Source: a virus | IMG/VR virus record: IMGVR_UViG_3300024054_000545 | Coordinates: 1-42,269 of that record | DNA: 42,269 nucleotides | Strand: one strand, 5' to 3' | Shown here: piece after piece, positions 10,301 through 19,200 of the stretch | How positions within the stretch are numbered: the first letter of the stretch is position 1 | Layout of the letters: the number at the start of each line of letters is the position of its first letter | Position numbers and translations under genes: made by a program | Notes under the pieces: model-generated | What the model was told of the DNA's origin: nothing | What the model saw: the letters and a program-made list of their open reading frames with translations, nothing else | The model's database searches: none

Positions 10301-11544
10301 GTGTTGCCGTCTACGCTGGTCTTGATCGTGTCGATACGCTGACCAATTGCCTTATCGGCATCAGTCAGGGTCGTGATCTGCGTTTGAACTTCTGCGTAAT
10401 TGTCGATCACGCGGGACTTGAGGCTGTCCACTCGATCATTGAGCGCGGTGTCACCCGCGAGGCGCTGCGTCGTTTCCGTGCTGATCGAGGTGGCTGCGCC
10501 GTCTGCGGTACGCTGCGCCGTTTCCACCTTCGTGGTCAGCGTTCCCTCTGCACCCTTTGCGCGGCTTACCTCGTTGGCAAGATCGGTGCTGATCTGGCTG
10601 GCTTGTGCGGCTGCGTCCGTGCCTGCCTTCTTGGCCGCGTCGATAGTCGGCACGAGGTCAGTGCGAACCTGCTGCGCGGCTGCGCTCGCATCGTCACCGG
10701 CCTTCTTTGCGGTTGCGATGGTGGGAACGAGATCGGCACGGACCTGAGCAGCTTCCGCGCTGGCATCCGTTCCGGCCTTCTTCGCCGCTGCAATGTCGGT
10801 GGAGAGGTCGACCTTCGCAGCCGCTAGGTCGTTCTGTGCCTTTGTCGCATCCGTTTGCGCCTTGGTGGCGTCGGACTGCGCCTTACTGACTGCGCTATCA
10901 ATCGCAGCCTGTGCCTGTTGAAAGCTCTGGACGACGGGCGTTGCGCCAACAGCGGCGTTTAGATCCCCGCGCTTGATGGGCTGGGCATCCCATGCGGAGA
11001 ACGTGTCGAGGCCGAAAGCGTCATAGGGCGCGACGCGCAGGTAATAGGTTTTGTCGTCGGGCAGCTGGAGCGAGAACGTGCCCGCTTTGCCCCTGTAACG
11101 CTCTGTGGTGCTGTTCAGGGGCACATAGCTATCCGTACCCACCCAAGCGACTACGCCCTCGTGATCGCTGTCTGCGGGCGTCTGTACGGTGACTTCCACG
11201 CCGGTAAGCGTGCTGACGATGTTGGGCGCAGTGCTGAACACGGCGAGCGGGTTCTGTGCGTCGATCTCCAGCCCATTCGACCACTTGAGGTCGGCGTTCT
11301 GGCTGTACAGCTTGACGATGGGCGTGCGGGTTAGGCCAGCTGCCTCATTCTCCGCATAGGACAGCACGTCCTTGTAGATGCGGTTGCCCTGCGCATCATT
11401 GCCCTGGTTGTCTTCGGCTTTGACGTAATGAACAACAATGTCGCGCGCACAAATGTACTCGATGCGGTACTGGCGGATTGCCTGGTTGTCTGCGTCTTCC
11501 TTAAATCGCGTTACAAGGTCGCGACCGTTGAACTTAATCGTCAT
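4390..11544 (-). CDS. giant modular central tail fibre / host-specificity protein (2384 aa)
   Basis: This is the receptor-binding end of the tail, equivalent to the C-terminal part of lambda gpJ as a separate protein. The first 200 residues hold fibronectin-like strands. They are followed by a helical stalk with near-repeats of 'AAKKAGTDASA' and 'DLVPTI' (about 205-340). From about 340 to 2290, coiled-coil linkers of the type 'DEATASANRDxALGxR' alternate with seven globular beta modules. Several modules start like jelly-roll carbohydrate-binding domains, for example 'NLVTNSELLSLDGWQ' and 'NLVRNGTFNAPGW'. The C-terminus (ITNQNIQVFDGNGTRRVAFGLNF) resembles J-type fibre ends. Receptor binding and trimerisation are inferred from the family. 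Confidence 0.85.
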   Translation of the reverse strand: MTIKFNGRDLVTRFKEDADNQAIRQYRIEYICARDIVVHYVKAEDNQGNDAQGNRIYKDVLSYAENEAAGLTRTPIVKLYSQNADLKWSNGLEIDAQNPLAVFSTAPNIVSTLTGVEVTVQTPADSDHEGVVAWVGTDSYVPLNSTTERYRGKAGTFSLQLPDDKTYYLRVAPYDAFGLDTFSAWDAQPIKRGDLNAAVGATPVVQSFQQAQAAIDSAVSKAQSDATKAQTDATKAQNDLAAAKVDLSTDIAAAKKAGTDASAEAAQVRADLVPTIATAKKAGDDASAAAQQVRTDLVPTIDAAKKAGTDAAAQASQISTDLANEVSRAKGAEGTLTTKVETAQRTADGAATSISTETTQRLAGDTALNDRVDSLKSRVIDNYAEVQTQITTLTDADKAIGQRIDTIKTSVDGNTTAITTEQKARSDGDGALGQRIDSVVTQANTDRADYTSKINSEATSRSDAVGAVGRRVDEVITQANTDRGNLNTRISDEATASSSRDAALGNRTQALESGFAGVSKLVLNENFDNDSAGWDGLPAGLVVPSSYGRRNVLRTPPTAKYNAVQGRAIAITSDNQRFKLRASWRCAAATGVYYFGVVFADENGNHVGASDGTGNYPLGSNVYLDSAIHGWLDREAIIGKGVGGSANGGTLAIPQGAVWMRPIMFLNYTDVQGSVTEVDYFTIEDVTAVEQANAAIRDEATTRAAQDSALSNRVATTEAQFRGEQDSTIAARIRDEATASANRDTAIGQRVDSVIAQANTDRGDLNTRITNEATASANRDAAIGSRTQLLESTATRLNDMALKTFPGFEVQADGWGYDTELRGRNNGAAWETHHTKGAGIAFPPGFGNFLYMDPYGWIKTTPGKRYRAGFWVWQWSAPNGYGGNARVYYEGQNKDHTDSSYLGITANAPETQRNFYEAIPNGAWHLYAFDYQVDDTTVSTASSYWIRPRINIDNAPAGAGYVIAGWFCREVTGEFSNAAKISDEATTRANQDSALGNRISTTEAQMRGDQDSWLAARVRDEATASSNRDGALGNRIGSVETRYSGAGNLVTNSELLSLDGWQITSQPPGTSFDRNGGGADWNIVGENSLTISENGTASALSEIISSPVSVTGGQYVQGYALGASHRSNNWVSIFFYKNDGTWNGYAGEFTSPRYNNGGRDMGGWDQTGIKSVRVPDGTATMRLALRKYPTRDNEYGSIAWFIRPYLGYAREGQTEWNPYSPGSGKASIGAANARITDEATASANRDGALSNRVSNTEAKLNGDQDSTLAARIRDEATASANRDSALGGRTSTLETSVSLIPETWRVRAFGNAAQGANRIAGLFRPDGYQIGETRRSYGVVAFAPGSNTAVLTSTFDVYGEGAAADGRGSLSMAQTLNGIPDGNTVIIYTCDEPFTHRFDNGLGDAMARCGAGEAYFASNFASHSAYVLIGRAGIGRGNGTEYYTGGYNADPNAYLEIPFTLTAGRAAVGANGGSRALSTKLADEQTARTTADNALGNRISTTEAQFRGEQDSWVAGRIRDEASASSNRDSALGNRISTTEAQFRGDSDSGLKTLINNKRKNMALVDWWKQGAGIPWGINGGTRNEIVQFPHGGNFDGIPLADGSSGDAWLCQGGADAAGGWNGGQMAPLNPDKTYRFVVPIAHLGGAGSRNAYWGVNGVCDLNTTNENGNPYFAVAGNMTPNRWHLFVGYLFPRNSNSKTHDGAGVWDAVTGAKVADGNNWTFKPDGSQPVHRAYQYYAYNGSFSAFGRPVVEEVDGSETNIAAILAAKQKAFAVDARVSDEATASANRDNALAGRIGTTEAQLNGSQGSWMAGRINDVDTASANRDSALAQRATTLEAAALVGSSSARNDHFAMWRDGQQHPDNWILWVAEGNYRTERVSGNGGSPYAVRTLNDNANVESGFYQQVPVYAGKWIVEVTAESDGSGFSGAGMTLHGVFNIDFLSDPDTKGYTGDQGNTMRTWNKAFDFDQNFINNIGGTVNFHAMHGWTGFGRYRAPKYMKWHKMSLRPAGYGDAESFRANARITDLATTTANADSALSNRVSTTEANYSGVRNDLNTWNNDRYNQTVAVDARVAREETARADAVSAVANRTSVVEAQISNDSNNLVRNGTFNAPGWGHGGGIPPYWGGWSQDNGAYIGTTDRTSMYGAPYPLQIDRNGINNGITQRINGPLAPGWYAFEVDVVGEDGNWSGSGIHCNFNNGSVLTYGFATNADTAGRYGDIGNATRRFTVLFKNEAQSDGANIYLMSGWSGFQGGTNFGFVRIVWHRIVMRPATDGEIKAQKVIDANLIARVGINESAVVDARNKLAAARLELSAVAGNNRAQITLRSDNNSGAGVDIVGDVNFAGNLNVGADSGGNRMKITNQNIQVFDGNGTRRVAFGLNF

Positions 11545-11548
11545 CTAT

Positions 11549-11588
11549 TCTGGCCCCATTTTATTGCCAGCTATTTATTGGGGCCAGA
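11549..11588. other. 9-bp inverted repeat enclosing the fibre promoter
   Basis: TCTGGCCCC (11549-11557) and GGGGCCAGA (11580-11588) are perfectly complementary and enclose TAAATA. In RNA coming from the upstream J-like gene, the GGGG before the fibre ATG would be paired. RNA started at the enclosed promoter would lack the 5' arm. Confidence 0.7.
11572..11577 (-). promoter_or_regulatory. TAAATA late-type promoter element
   Basis: The minus strand reads CCAATAAATAGC, 27 bases before the fibre ATG. Confidence 0.7.
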
Positions 11589-11601
11589 TTTTTGGTCGTT
11601 C

Positions 11602-14484
11602 TCAGTCGAAGCCGATGAACACCGGAGGCTTCAACAGCATTGCACCTTGTCCGTAGACAAGTTCATAGGTTTCAACGGCTGGATCGCCGCTGGCGTCAAA
11701 TGTGTTGATTGGCTTGACCGTGACAATATACTTGCCGGGTTTGGCGTCACTAATAGTGGCCACATTCATCATGCCCTCGTAAACGAGGCTCCACTCGTTA
11801 TCGGGGTTGTAGGCCTCCACCTTGTAACCCTTCAAAGCGTACTTGGGATCGGTGATCGCATCCCAGCTGATTTGCAGCTTGTACCTGCTGCCAAGGGCAT
11901 CATCCTGACTGAACGTGTGGCTGATTTTCAGGCCTGTTGGCGCAGGGATGTAGCTGCTGCGCTTGAGGTCGCTCCAGGGAACGTCTGGTACAGGTACGTT
12001 CTGCTCAACGAAGGCGTACTTGCCCTCCACATGGATTTTGGCGCTGACCTGATACTTGCCTTCGCCCTGATCGGTGATTTGCTGAATGCGGAAGATGCGC
12101 GGCTGTGCGCCTCCTGCTTCAACGATACCAAAGGGAGTGCCCCACTCCACGCCAGTTGCATCAACGGGAACAAGCGTGCTGGTTGTGTCCTGATGCACAA
12201 TCGCAATGGGGCGAATGGTCAGGCTATTGTTGATGACAACATGCAGGCTGTAGCTGGTGTTGGCTTTTTGCGTCCAGGGTTGTTCAAGTCGCACGCCATT
12301 GACTTCACCGGCGTAAGCCCTGCCGGTGAATTGCTTGTTGGCGATGATGATGTCATCAACCTCAATGAGCTGGCCGGGTGCGTATGCGGCTGCACCTAGC
12401 AGGGTGGAAAACTCCACAGTCTCATTCTCGTGCTGACTGACATAGCAGATCATGCGCGCGAAGTCGTAGGCTTCCTGCTTGTTGGTGCAGCCTACCTTGT
12501 CGAACTTGGCGCGGATCACGCCACCCGCTGCTAGTCCGGCTTTGCGATTGCGCTCAATGCTGCCTGTGTCGCGATAGCGAACCGTCTTTTCGGTAAAGTA
12601 GTCCGTGGGGTCACTGTAAGTGACAAGCACCTCGTTGTACTGCTTCGACAACTCCACGTTCTGGTAGTTGAAGAAGCCATCGGCAACCATCGTGTTGTTG
12701 ACGTAGTGATTGACTTGTTCCTGTGGCCGGTCCTGTACGAGAACCACGCTGGAGCCATTGAAGTATGGGAAGGCGCGGAAGCTGCTCGCCAGTTCAACAA
12801 GGAACGGCCATCCGTCAGTGGCTTCGCGGAATTGCTTGTTGAGTGTGTAACGTGGTCGCCCGTTGACATCCTGATCGTTGAACTTGGCAATCTGATAGAG
12901 TTCGTACTTGCTGAAGAACGCATCAGGCATACCAAGTCCCTGGAGGGGTTCGGTTGCGATATGTAGCCAGTGCCAAACGGGGTTTTGTGTTGCGGCCGTT
13001 TTCCAGCTACCATCCCAATTGCCATTGTAGGTGCGCGCAACTGGATCATAGTTGCTGGGCACTCGCACCTTGCGGCCACGAATGCGCGCCATGACATCAG
13101 GGTAGTTGCCGCCCTGATTGAACTGCGCCATGTCGAGCGCCAGCGCGAGCAGTGCCACCGGAGGGCAAGTGTCGCTGCCATCATAGGCTAGGTCGATGCT
13201 CTGGATTTCAACGTGGCCGTTGAACGAGCATTCGTTTTGTACCTTGTCGTTGTCGCTGTCTGGCGTGATGCGATAGATTTGGAATTGCCACTTTTCGTCC
13301 GGGTTGGCCGTTGCGGCTGGAGCGTTGATCGTGCGCTCTAGGACAAAGGGATCGCTGCTCTTGCCGGTGTAGGCAAACGTGCCTGCGCTGACCCATCCAC
13401 CGCTGTCCTGGCGTTTGACGTTCATGCCCCACTGGATCGTGGTGGCTTCCTGATTGGCCTTCTTGTTGTCCGTGCTGACGAGTGCGCGAACCATGAGGCG
13501 CACGCTGGCTTTGTCGGCCTTGGGGTTGGTGATCGTAACGGTATGGAAGAACTGACTGCCGCCGCTGAGAATGCGGGGCAGGTCCACGTTGGCGTCTACG
13601 TTGTTGGTGACGCCGGGGACGAGCGCGATATTGCTCTGTCCCTTTTCACCTAGGCGTTCATCAAATGCCGTGCCCTGATAGGCCAGCTGGCCTGTGCCGT
13701 GATCGCGCAGCGGCTGGCGGTTGATGTAGATGTTCTTCTGCTTTTCCTCGTAGGTGTCGCCAACGACGCCACCGATAGGTCCGTCACCCAGGGCGATGAG
13801 CGCGAGGAGGGTCGCGTCTGTGACGATGCTGTTGCTGATCGTCTTGCCACCGCCGCCGCCCTTGCTGCCGTCAACGAACATGGCGTTGCCCAGCTTGTCG
13901 TAGCCGCCCATGTTCTGCATGAGGACTTTCTGGAGGGCCTTGGTGTCGGCGCTGCCAAGCGCGCCGCTGTTGCTGTAGGTAACAGTGCCCTCAATGAGGT
14001 TGCCGCCTGCCGCTACGTCCAGTCCTGCATTGTAGTAGAGTGGTTCGTCCTGCTTCTGAGTGGTGAAGCCGCCACCCTGATAGAGTACGCCCTTCTTTTG
14101 ATCCTTGGCCTCTTCCTGATTGGTAGGCAGGAGGAAGTTGACTAGGATGGAAGCCGCGATGCTTGCAGCCGCACTGATAAGCGCGGTGAGCAGCATGGCG
14201 GTTGTGATTTCGTTGCCGCCCATTGTTGGGCAGAGGTGCAGCGTCGTGCCCTCACTAAAAGTGAGCTTGGCCATTTCATCAATGTGGAGACTGCGGCTGC
14301 TCTTGATCGACTTGCCAACGCGCAACTCAAAGCGAGCATGGCGCAGCACGTCCACAATCGCGGGAAACTGATTGAGGTAGCCTAGTACGTCTTCGATCTT
14401 CTCGACATAAATGGTGTGGGCGCGCTTGTGCCCCTTGGGCATGGCTTCGCGAAACTGGCCATGCGTCTGTAGTGTGATGTACAT
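11602..14484 (-). CDS. tail tip protein: gpI-like N-terminus fused to gpJ N-terminal region (960 aa)
   Basis: The first about 130 residues look like lambda tail assembly protein I: a ubiquitin-like part ('FELRVGKSIKSSRSLHIDE') and then a hydrophobic segment (ITTAMLLTALISAAASIAASI). The following 830 residues resemble the conserved hub part of gpJ, with the 'GDGPIGGVVGDTYEEKQKNIYINR' type of sequence and a C-terminal fibronectin-like domain. It would close the tail tube and carry the giant fibre encoded next. A fused I-J and a separate fibre differ from lambda, where I and J are two genes and J contains the fibre end. Start ATG 14484. Confidence 0.85.
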   Translation of the reverse strand: MYITLQTHGQFREAMPKGHKRAHTIYVEKIEDVLGYLNQFPAIVDVLRHARFELRVGKSIKSSRSLHIDEMAKLTFSEGTTLHLCPTMGGNEITTAMLLTALISAAASIAASILVNFLLPTNQEEAKDQKKGVLYQGGGFTTQKQDEPLYYNAGLDVAAGGNLIEGTVTYSNSGALGSADTKALQKVLMQNMGGYDKLGNAMFVDGSKGGGGGKTISNSIVTDATLLALIALGDGPIGGVVGDTYEEKQKNIYINRQPLRDHGTGQLAYQGTAFDERLGEKGQSNIALVPGVTNNVDANVDLPRILSGGSQFFHTVTITNPKADKASVRLMVRALVSTDNKKANQEATTIQWGMNVKRQDSGGWVSAGTFAYTGKSSDPFVLERTINAPAATANPDEKWQFQIYRITPDSDNDKVQNECSFNGHVEIQSIDLAYDGSDTCPPVALLALALDMAQFNQGGNYPDVMARIRGRKVRVPSNYDPVARTYNGNWDGSWKTAATQNPVWHWLHIATEPLQGLGMPDAFFSKYELYQIAKFNDQDVNGRPRYTLNKQFREATDGWPFLVELASSFRAFPYFNGSSVVLVQDRPQEQVNHYVNNTMVADGFFNYQNVELSKQYNEVLVTYSDPTDYFTEKTVRYRDTGSIERNRKAGLAAGGVIRAKFDKVGCTNKQEAYDFARMICYVSQHENETVEFSTLLGAAAYAPGQLIEVDDIIIANKQFTGRAYAGEVNGVRLEQPWTQKANTSYSLHVVINNSLTIRPIAIVHQDTTSTLVPVDATGVEWGTPFGIVEAGGAQPRIFRIQQITDQGEGKYQVSAKIHVEGKYAFVEQNVPVPDVPWSDLKRSSYIPAPTGLKISHTFSQDDALGSRYKLQISWDAITDPKYALKGYKVEAYNPDNEWSLVYEGMMNVATISDAKPGKYIVTVKPINTFDASGDPAVETYELVYGQGAMLLKPPVFIGFD
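11747..11759. promoter_or_regulatory. TCACTNNNAGTGA-like palindrome, one mismatch
   Basis: TCACTAATAGTGG, with one difference in the right half, lies within the J-like gene near its end. Confidence 0.25.
12611..12623. promoter_or_regulatory. TCACTNNNAGTGA palindrome
   Basis: Exact copy with centre GTA, inside the J-like gene. Confidence 0.5.
14252..14264. promoter_or_regulatory. TCACTNNNAGTGA palindrome
   Basis: Exact copy with centre AAA, inside the 5' part of the J-like gene. Confidence 0.5.
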
Positions 14485-14486
14485 CT

Positions 14487-14512
14487 AATACCCCGCTGGA
14501 TTGCGAGATATT
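14487..14512 (-). promoter_or_regulatory. Shine-Dalgarno-sequestering hairpin before the J-like gene
   Basis: On the minus strand AATATCTCGC (14512-14503) pairs with GCGGGGTATT (14496-14487) over ten positions, two of them G-U, around a six-base loop. The GGGG ribosome site is in the 3' arm and the 5' arm overlaps TAAATA. G-U pairs fit an RNA fold better than a DNA palindrome. Confidence 0.7.
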
Positions 14513-14514
14513 TA
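14509..14514 (-). promoter_or_regulatory. TAAATA late-type promoter element
   Basis: The hexamer lies 24 bases before the ATG at 14484 and overlaps the 5' arm of the leader hairpin. Confidence 0.7.
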
Positions 14515-14523
14515 TTGGAGGGA

Positions 14524-15348
14524 TCAGCTACTCAGGGGCCTGGGACAGACTAGTTCAAGTGCCGCTATGTCGTTGAGCAATGGCTTCTTCACCGACTTGG
14601 GACGCAGGAAGTCGATGTTCATCAACTCGATAAACCGCTCCTCATGGTCAGTGGTGTGAATGACTGATGCTTGATCGACCGGCTGGTGGAGGAATTGGCC
14701 ATCGCCCAAGTAGATAGCGCAGTGGTTGTACCTGTTGCCCTTGGTGATCCAGCGCGTGATGTCGCCGGGTTGGCGCTCATGTCGCTTGAGCAGCTTGAGG
14801 CCCAATCGCTCAGGTTCGCTCAAAAACTGATCGTGGCCCCAATGTCCCTTGGGATAGATCGACGGCTCCCGCGAACGCGGTATGCGAGGCAGTTTGACGC
14901 CTTGCAGGGTGTAATAGTCCTGACACAGCGTAAGGCAGTCGCGGACAGCCCAGAGGTAGGAACGCCCTAGCAGGGGCGGGATGGGCAATCCTGCGCCCCA
15001 GCACTCAGGATAGTGCGCAGCGAATATCTGGCCCGTGGTGACTTCGGCGTCGATCGCCACGATACCATAGGGGAACGCCCAGGCCAGCTGGCCTACCGTA
15101 TCGTCGTCGCTGGGTTGCCGCGTGCCGTTGGGATGGCTGTGGAGGACGACGAGCGGCTTGCGCGCCAATAGCGCAGCGCGATCCTCCTCGCTGAAACAAA
15201 AGCCCAGCGCGGGAGCGGAGTGGACATTGCGCAGTTCACGCCAGCCATCCGGCCAGATCGCAACAATGGCCTCACAGGGCCATGCGCGGATAAAGATGGG
15301 CTTGATCTCTTCCCAGAGACTGGCGGGCAAAAAGGGTAAGTGGCTCAC
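14524..15348 (-). CDS. gpK-like tail protein: JAMM + NlpC/P60 peptidase (274 aa)
   Basis: A two-domain tail assembly peptidase like lambda gpK. The N-terminal JAB/MPN domain has H70-S-H72-P with S80 and D83, the JAMM zinc-site pattern. The C-terminal NlpC/P60 domain has Cys138 ('RDC') and His209 ('YNHCAIYL') as likely catalytic residues. In lambda-type phages it acts in tail tip assembly and may cleave peptidoglycan peptides during DNA entry. The start is a GTG at 15348 with a poor ribosome site, close behind the L-like gene. It should not be read as the lysis endolysin. Confidence 0.85.
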   Translation of the reverse strand: MSHLPFLPASLWEEIKPIFIRAWPCEAIVAIWPDGWRELRNVHSAPALGFCFSEEDRAALLARKPLVVLHSHPNGTRQPSDDDTVGQLAWAFPYGIVAIDAEVTTGQIFAAHYPECWGAGLPIPPLLGRSYLWAVRDCLTLCQDYYTLQGVKLPRIPRSREPSIYPKGHWGHDQFLSEPERLGLKLLKRHERQPGDITRWITKGNRYNHCAIYLGDGQFLHQPVDQASVIHTTDHEERFIELMNIDFLRPKSVKKPLLNDIAALELVCPRPLSS

Positions 15349-15363
15349 CCCGTAATTAGCAGC

Positions 15364-15873
15364 TTAGAAACTGAGACTGCTGTTCAGAGCCGGGAAGTCG
15401 TCGGTGGTCATCACAACACCGGGGAACTTGCGCATCGCGAAGTCAATGTGCGTGGCCAATTCCATGTCGAGGATGAAGCCGTTTTTGCTGACCCGGTTCA
15501 GCACATAGCGTTCAGTCTGAAACACCGCGTTTGGGTTGCCACTCAGGATGTCCTCTTTGAGGATCATCATGCGGGTCACGGGAGCGCCAGGAGCAAAGCT
15601 CATGTCGCGGAGGATTTCATACAGCGCGCCGGAATAGTCACCGATCTGGAACGAGGGGCGAACCATATTCTCGCCGCCGCGCTGGAAGCCACCCGACTGG
15701 AAAGGCAGCGGGAGGTAATCGTTGTTCTGGAAACGCACAGGGGAGAACTGCTCGGCCGCACCCTCATAGGTGCTGGTGTCGGTGTAGCGGCGGATGCTGT
15801 CACCAAAGGCGGTAAAGTCGAACGTGACCAGCTGAATGAGGTTTTCGACGTTGAGGGCGTTGAGATTGGGCAC
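15364..15873 (-). CDS. minor tail protein, gpL-like / DUF1833-like (169 aa)
   Basis: Size, position between the M-like and K-like genes and the pattern ('PVRFQNNDYLPLPF', 'RMMILKEDIL') fit the minor tail protein L family at the distal tip. Lambda gpL binds an iron-sulfur cluster through cysteines; this protein has no cysteine, so that feature is absent. The GTG start at 15873 follows the previous stop by two bases. Confidence 0.7.
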   Translation of the reverse strand: MPNLNALNVENLIQLVTFDFTAFGDSIRRYTDTSTYEGAAEQFSPVRFQNNDYLPLPFQSGGFQRGGENMVRPSFQIGDYSGALYEILRDMSFAPGAPVTRMMILKEDILSGNPNAVFQTERYVLNRVSKNGFILDMELATHIDFAMRKFPGVVMTTDDFPALNSSLSF

Positions 15874-15875
15874 GG

Positions 15876-16211
15876 TTATACCCTCGTCACGCCCACTGTG
15901 ACCGCGACGGTCTTGGTGGCATATTCCTCTGTAAAGCCATACTCACCCGACAGGCGCAGGCGGATTTTGCCGCGCAAAGCGCACTGATAGTCAAACACGC
16001 CGTTGAAGTTGGTGAGGCGGAATTGATCCAGCATGGCGTTGGCCTCGCTCGCGCTGAGCAGTCGCCATTCCAGCGTTGCGCGCTCCGTCCATGGACGCCA
16101 ACCCAGCGTGACAGTGGGCATGTAGCCCGCTGCCTGGATTGAAGTCTTTTGCGTTTCACCGCTCCACTGAATGGGAACGGTGAGATTGTCCTGACGTGGT
16201 AGGTCTGCCAT
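15876..16211 (-). CDS. minor tail protein, gpM-like (111 aa)
   Basis: A small beta-rich protein ('LGWRPWTERATLEWRLL', 'FDYQCALRGKIRLRLSGEYGF') at the place of lambda M, directly after the tape measure gene. It probably connects the tail tube end to the tip. The ATG at 16211 is preferred because GAGG lies 9 bases upstream and the tape measure stop overlaps it (TAATG). An ATG at 16220 would add three residues and lacks a site. Confidence 0.7.
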   Translation of the reverse strand: MADLPRQDNLTVPIQWSGETQKTSIQAAGYMPTVTLGWRPWTERATLEWRLLSASEANAMLDQFRLTNFNGVFDYQCALRGKIRLRLSGEYGFTEEYATKTVAVTVGVTRV

Positions 16212-19200
16212 TATTGCCATCCTCGGACGTTCTGCCGCGTCCTGATTTGAGTGTTCTGCTGCGCCTGCTGCGCTTTGATCTGCGCCAGCGTCATCGCGTC
16301 CTGCTGAGCATTGCCGCTCAACTGGATGTTGTAGGTTGGTGCGAGAGTGACGCCGCCGCCGCCGCTGTTCTGGATGCGGTGATTGGGGAACACGCGACCG
16401 GCTGCGCCCATGCGGACAATCTCAGGTCCGCGCTCACCAACGAGGTATGTGCGTCCGCCCTGAACTGTACCGCCCGTCGCGCGACCGCCACCAAACAAGC
16501 CGGTGAACATGGACTTGATGTTGCCGCCAATGGTGCCACCGCTACCGGGCATCAGCGCGTTCAGGATTACTGCCTTCGCAATCGCCTTGATGAGGCCGGT
16601 GATGAGGTCTTTGAGGAAGCCACGCAGGGCTTCCTTGGGGTTCTCCCACGCGCTCACCATGAAGTCGGCGAACTTGTTCGCCATGGTGTTCATGCGCTCT
16701 TGCTTGGCCAGTACCGCGTCCTGCTGGCTGATCGCCGTTGCCTGGGCGATTAGGCTGGCATCATCGAGTTGCGCGTTTTCCTTCTTGGCATCGCGGATGC
16801 TCTGGATGGTGCGGGCCAACTCCATGCTGCGGCGCAGTTCGTCCGCGCCCTTCTGGTTGCCGTTCATTTCCATCTGCTTGGCGCGCTGCTCGCCCGCCTG
16901 CTGACCAAACTGATCGGTAAAGCCCTTGGCTGTCTTCTCCGCTGCCTTCTTCTGCTCGGCGTCGTACTTGGCACCGGCTTCCTGCTTGAGCAGCGCAATG
17001 CGCTCCGCGAGTGCAGGGTTCAGCTTAGCCAGGTCTTCCAATTCCTTGGTGATGCCTGCGCTGCGCATTTCCTGCGCAATCGCATTGTCGCGCTCACTAG
17101 CAGTGACGCCCTGTGTCTGACGGCGCAGTTCAGCGATATGCTCGTTCAGGGTCTTGATGGCCTTGCCATCCTCAACCGCGTTGACCAGCTTGCGGATCGC
17201 GTCAGCTTTTGCACCGACGAGCTTGGGATCGCGCTCTAGTCCAGCACGGCTGAGACTTTCTGCAATCGCTACTTCGCGCTCAGTGCGAGCAAGGTCGGCC
17301 TTCGCAGCGGTGAGATTTTTGATCTCCTCCGCGTACTTGTCGGTTTCCTTCTTCTTCTTTTTCTTCTTCTTGTCGTCGTCATCGTCGCCGGGAGTGGCAA
17401 CCGCCTTGGGCGTGCCAGCGTCCGGCGAAGCCTTGTTGCCGTTGCGCTTGGCTGCATCTTCCTTGCGCTTGCGCGCACGAGCGCGACGTTCTGCACCGGC
17501 CTCGATGCCGTCCGTGAACTCCTCGACTGCGCCGCGACCACCAAAGCCAGTGCCGATTGCCTTGCGCAGCGTCTTGCCGATGGTGACGCCGCTCTGCTGC
17601 ACCTGTCCGAGGTTGACCTTGCCAATCTCGCCGAGGCCCAGGTAGCCGCTGACAGCATTCAAGCCGCCGATCATGGTATTGATGAAGCCCTGGAACAGCT
17701 TGATCGCGCCGTTAACGGCTGCGGCCACATAGTTTTGCAGCATGGCCGGGAAGTTGGACCACAGGCCGTCGATGATGCTGAAGGAGATTGTGAACAGCTT
17801 GATTGTCAGGTCGATGCCGCGAGCGATTGCACGGACAAAGCCAGCAAAGCTGAACTCCATGTCGCCGGTGACTGCGCTCCACAGTTCACCAATCGGGCCG
17901 AGGTAGGTGGAAGCGAACGTGCCAATGGCGCTGAACACCTTGGAGGCAATCTCACCAATGGCAGTGAAGGCAGGGCCGATCTTCGACAGGATTTCGTTGC
18001 CGTAATCAGCCAGGGTGGCCATGCCGCCGGTGCTGATCTTGATCTTGTCGCTGAACTCGTAGAGCGCGACCACAGCGGCGGTGATCGCCACTGCCCACGC
18101 GGTCAGAGGGTTGGCAGCAAGCGCAACCGTGACACCGCGCACTGCGCCCTGAACACCCTTCATGCTGATGCTGAAAATGGCACCCATGGTGGAGCCTGCG
18201 CCCAGCGCCTTCTCCAGCGCGATCAGCTGCCCAACGGTGGTAGCGATGCTGCCAGCTGCCGTTGCGAGCTTAAAGGCGGTAAAGCCAGCTGCCGCGACAA
18301 CCGCGAGGCGCGCGATGTTGCCCAAGTTGCCACCAATGGTGGTCAGGATCGGGCCGACGACGCTTGCGAGGTTCTGGAGTGTTGGCTGGATCGCGAGGAA
18401 CGCCGACTTGACCTGTACGCCAAAGGCTTGGAATTTCGGTCCTACGTCGCTTGTGAACTGATTGAACTTGGCGAGGAGGACGGCCAAGCTGTCATTGATA
18501 CCGAGGCCCTTTGAAAAGGCACCGATCAGTCGCGTCATAGCGTTCTGACCAGCAGTCGCCATGTCACCGAACGTGACAGGGATGGTGCCGAATTCCTTCT
18601 CGATCTTCGCAACGAACTTGGGGTCGCTCAAGGCCTTCACCAACTTGTCACTGGTGATTTCGCCTTCGCTGGCCAGCTTCTTCAATGCGCCGCGTGGCAC
18701 GTTGAGGCTGTCCGCGAGCAGGTTCATGAAGCGGGGCGCGTTCTCGCCAAGGGAGCGGAACTCGTCGCCCTGTAGCTTGCCTGATGCCAACGACTGGCTG
18801 AACTGGAGAATTGCGCTGTCAGCTTCGTTCGTTGTCGCGCCGCTGATCTTGAGCGCCTTGTTGAAGTTGGTAACAACAGCGCGAGCCTTGTCCTGTGCAA
18901 GCCCCATTGCCTTCGTCTGTGCAGTGACCTTGCCGTATAGCGTCGCGCTTGCACTCAAGCCTGTGCGCGTCTCGTTGCTGATCGAGACAACATCTTTCAT
19001 TGCCTGATCGAACGAGCCGTAGCCATCAGTAGCGAGGCGCATCTTTGCCTCAATGAGCGCAAAGCTGTCAGAGGCTTTGGTAACTCCCTCGGCGAGCCGC
19101 TTTACCTGAGCCGTAGCAGCGACAACGAGGCCACCGGCGAGGCCGCCAACAAAGCCCTGGAGGAGGCCGCGATTGCGCTGAGCAGCTTGCCCAACGCCGT

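Noticed and set aside
14524-15348. Endolysin
   Set aside because: The NlpC/P60 domain comes together with a JAMM domain between L- and J-like genes, which identifies a tail-tip peptidase instead.
17340-17385. Slippery site in the tape measure Lys run
   Set aside because: The Lys codons are mixed and neither other frame continues into a plausible domain.
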